Shown here: positions 63,655-64,000 of the stretch, one piece after another | Layout of the letters: each line of letters opens with the position of its first letter | Position numbering within the stretch: position 1 is the stretch's first letter | Source of the DNA: Schistosoma mansoni | Lineage: Eukaryota > Platyhelminthes > Trematoda > Strigeidida > Schistosomatidae | Reading direction: 5' to 3' | NCBI RefSeq assembly: GCF_000237925.1 | Contig: NW_017386038.1 | Coordinates: 1-64,000 of the forward strand | Length of the DNA stretch: 64,000 nt | Translations under genes and position numbers: made by a program | The notes under the pieces: model-generated | Seen by the model: the letters and a program-made list of their open reading frames with translations, nothing else | What the model was told of the DNA's origin: nothing | The model's database searches: none

Positions 63655-63927
63655 CGTGGATCAGTTGAAGTTAGACATTAACACCACCGGATGCCGGCTC
63701 AGTGGTCTAGTGGTTAAGCGCTCGCGCGCGAGACTGTTAGGTCCTGGGTTCGAATCTCGCAAGTGCGGGATCTTGGATGCGCACTGCTCAAGAGTCCCAC
63801 AATAGGACGAAACGGCCGTGCAGTGCTTCCAGGTTTTCCATGGTGGTCTAGCTTCAACCATGGGTGGGTCTAGCATTCAACTCAACTCTATGAAATTACT
63901 AAAATCTCCACCAAACCCCCTTCTGAT
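63655..63927 (+). mobile_element. SINE family 2, complete, inverted partner
   Basis: Head GTGGTCTAGTGGTTAAGCG (box A) and GGGTTCGAATCTC (box B), ribozyme region 63781-63826 with CTCAAGA (core G lost) and TG in place of the UC cleavage dinucleotide, then 3' part to CTCCACCAAACCCCCTTCTG. Faces the copy at 63362-63560. Another copy appears to begin at the window edge (63975-64000, minus sense). Confidence 0.8.
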
Positions 63928-64000
63928 AATTAGCATACTATCAGAATGAGGATTTGTGGAGATTGTAGTTATTTAAATAGTTGAATACATGAGTCGATCT

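Noticed and set aside
63696-63765. Possible tRNA gene
   Set aside because: A and B boxes are present but the same sequence heads several SINE copies and lacks a good acceptor stem and anticodon arm.

Overview
The window is nuclear DNA of a parasitic flatworm, almost certainly a schistosome. The DNA is AT-rich. Genes carry introns, several of them only 32-36 bp. Unique sequence is swamped by repeats typical of schistosomes: Sm-alpha-like SINEs with hammerhead ribozymes and tRNA-like pol III boxes, RTE-type (SR2-like) and CR1-type (SR1-like) LINEs, Gypsy-type LTR elements and Penelope-like debris. The species cannot be fixed by reading alone.

Layout. 1-10.1 kb: decayed LINEs only. 10.2-17.6 kb (+): a tight cluster of a PET117-like gene (tentative), a Pcc1/LAGE3-type KEOPS subunit and NudC (five exons, complete). 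18.0-23.3 kb: RTE pieces in both orientations. 26.1-26.4 kb (-): complete SRP9 with two 32-bp introns. 27.0-31.0 kb (-): a CR1-type LINE with both ORFs open. 31.8-35.2 kb (+): ARL2 small GTPase, all but its first exon. 35.3-39.0 kb: LTR, Sm-alpha and RTE debris. 39.5-40.5 kb (+): intronless FAM78-family gene. 41-48 kb: RTE and SINE debris. 48.06-50.84 kb: a young non-autonomous Gypsy-type element with 419-bp LTRs that differ at one base and a single 627-codon ORF from which RT, RNase H and most of the integrase have been removed. 51.6-63.05 kb (-): the last six exons of the condensin I subunit NCAPG, whose introns hold SINEs, a Penelope-like remnant and a solo LTR. The 5' part of NCAPG lies beyond the right edge.

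The host genes are housekeeping functions: mitochondrial assembly, tRNA modification, dynein/HSP90 co-chaperone, SRP, tubulin-cofactor GTPase and condensin. They share no pathway. The PET117/Pcc1/NudC spacing (an ATGA overlap, then 104 bp, each start preceded by a pyrimidine-AG acceptor) suggests a polycistron resolved by spliced-leader trans-splicing.

The most novel-looking signals are (1) the gag-protease-integrase-tail LTR element; (2) a second tRNA-headed SINE family carrying its own minimal hammerhead ribozyme, one copy being textbook-perfect; (3) a ~500-bp retroposon with an AAAT-type tail that is antisense to the 5' leader of an RTE LINE; and (4) the possible three-gene operon.
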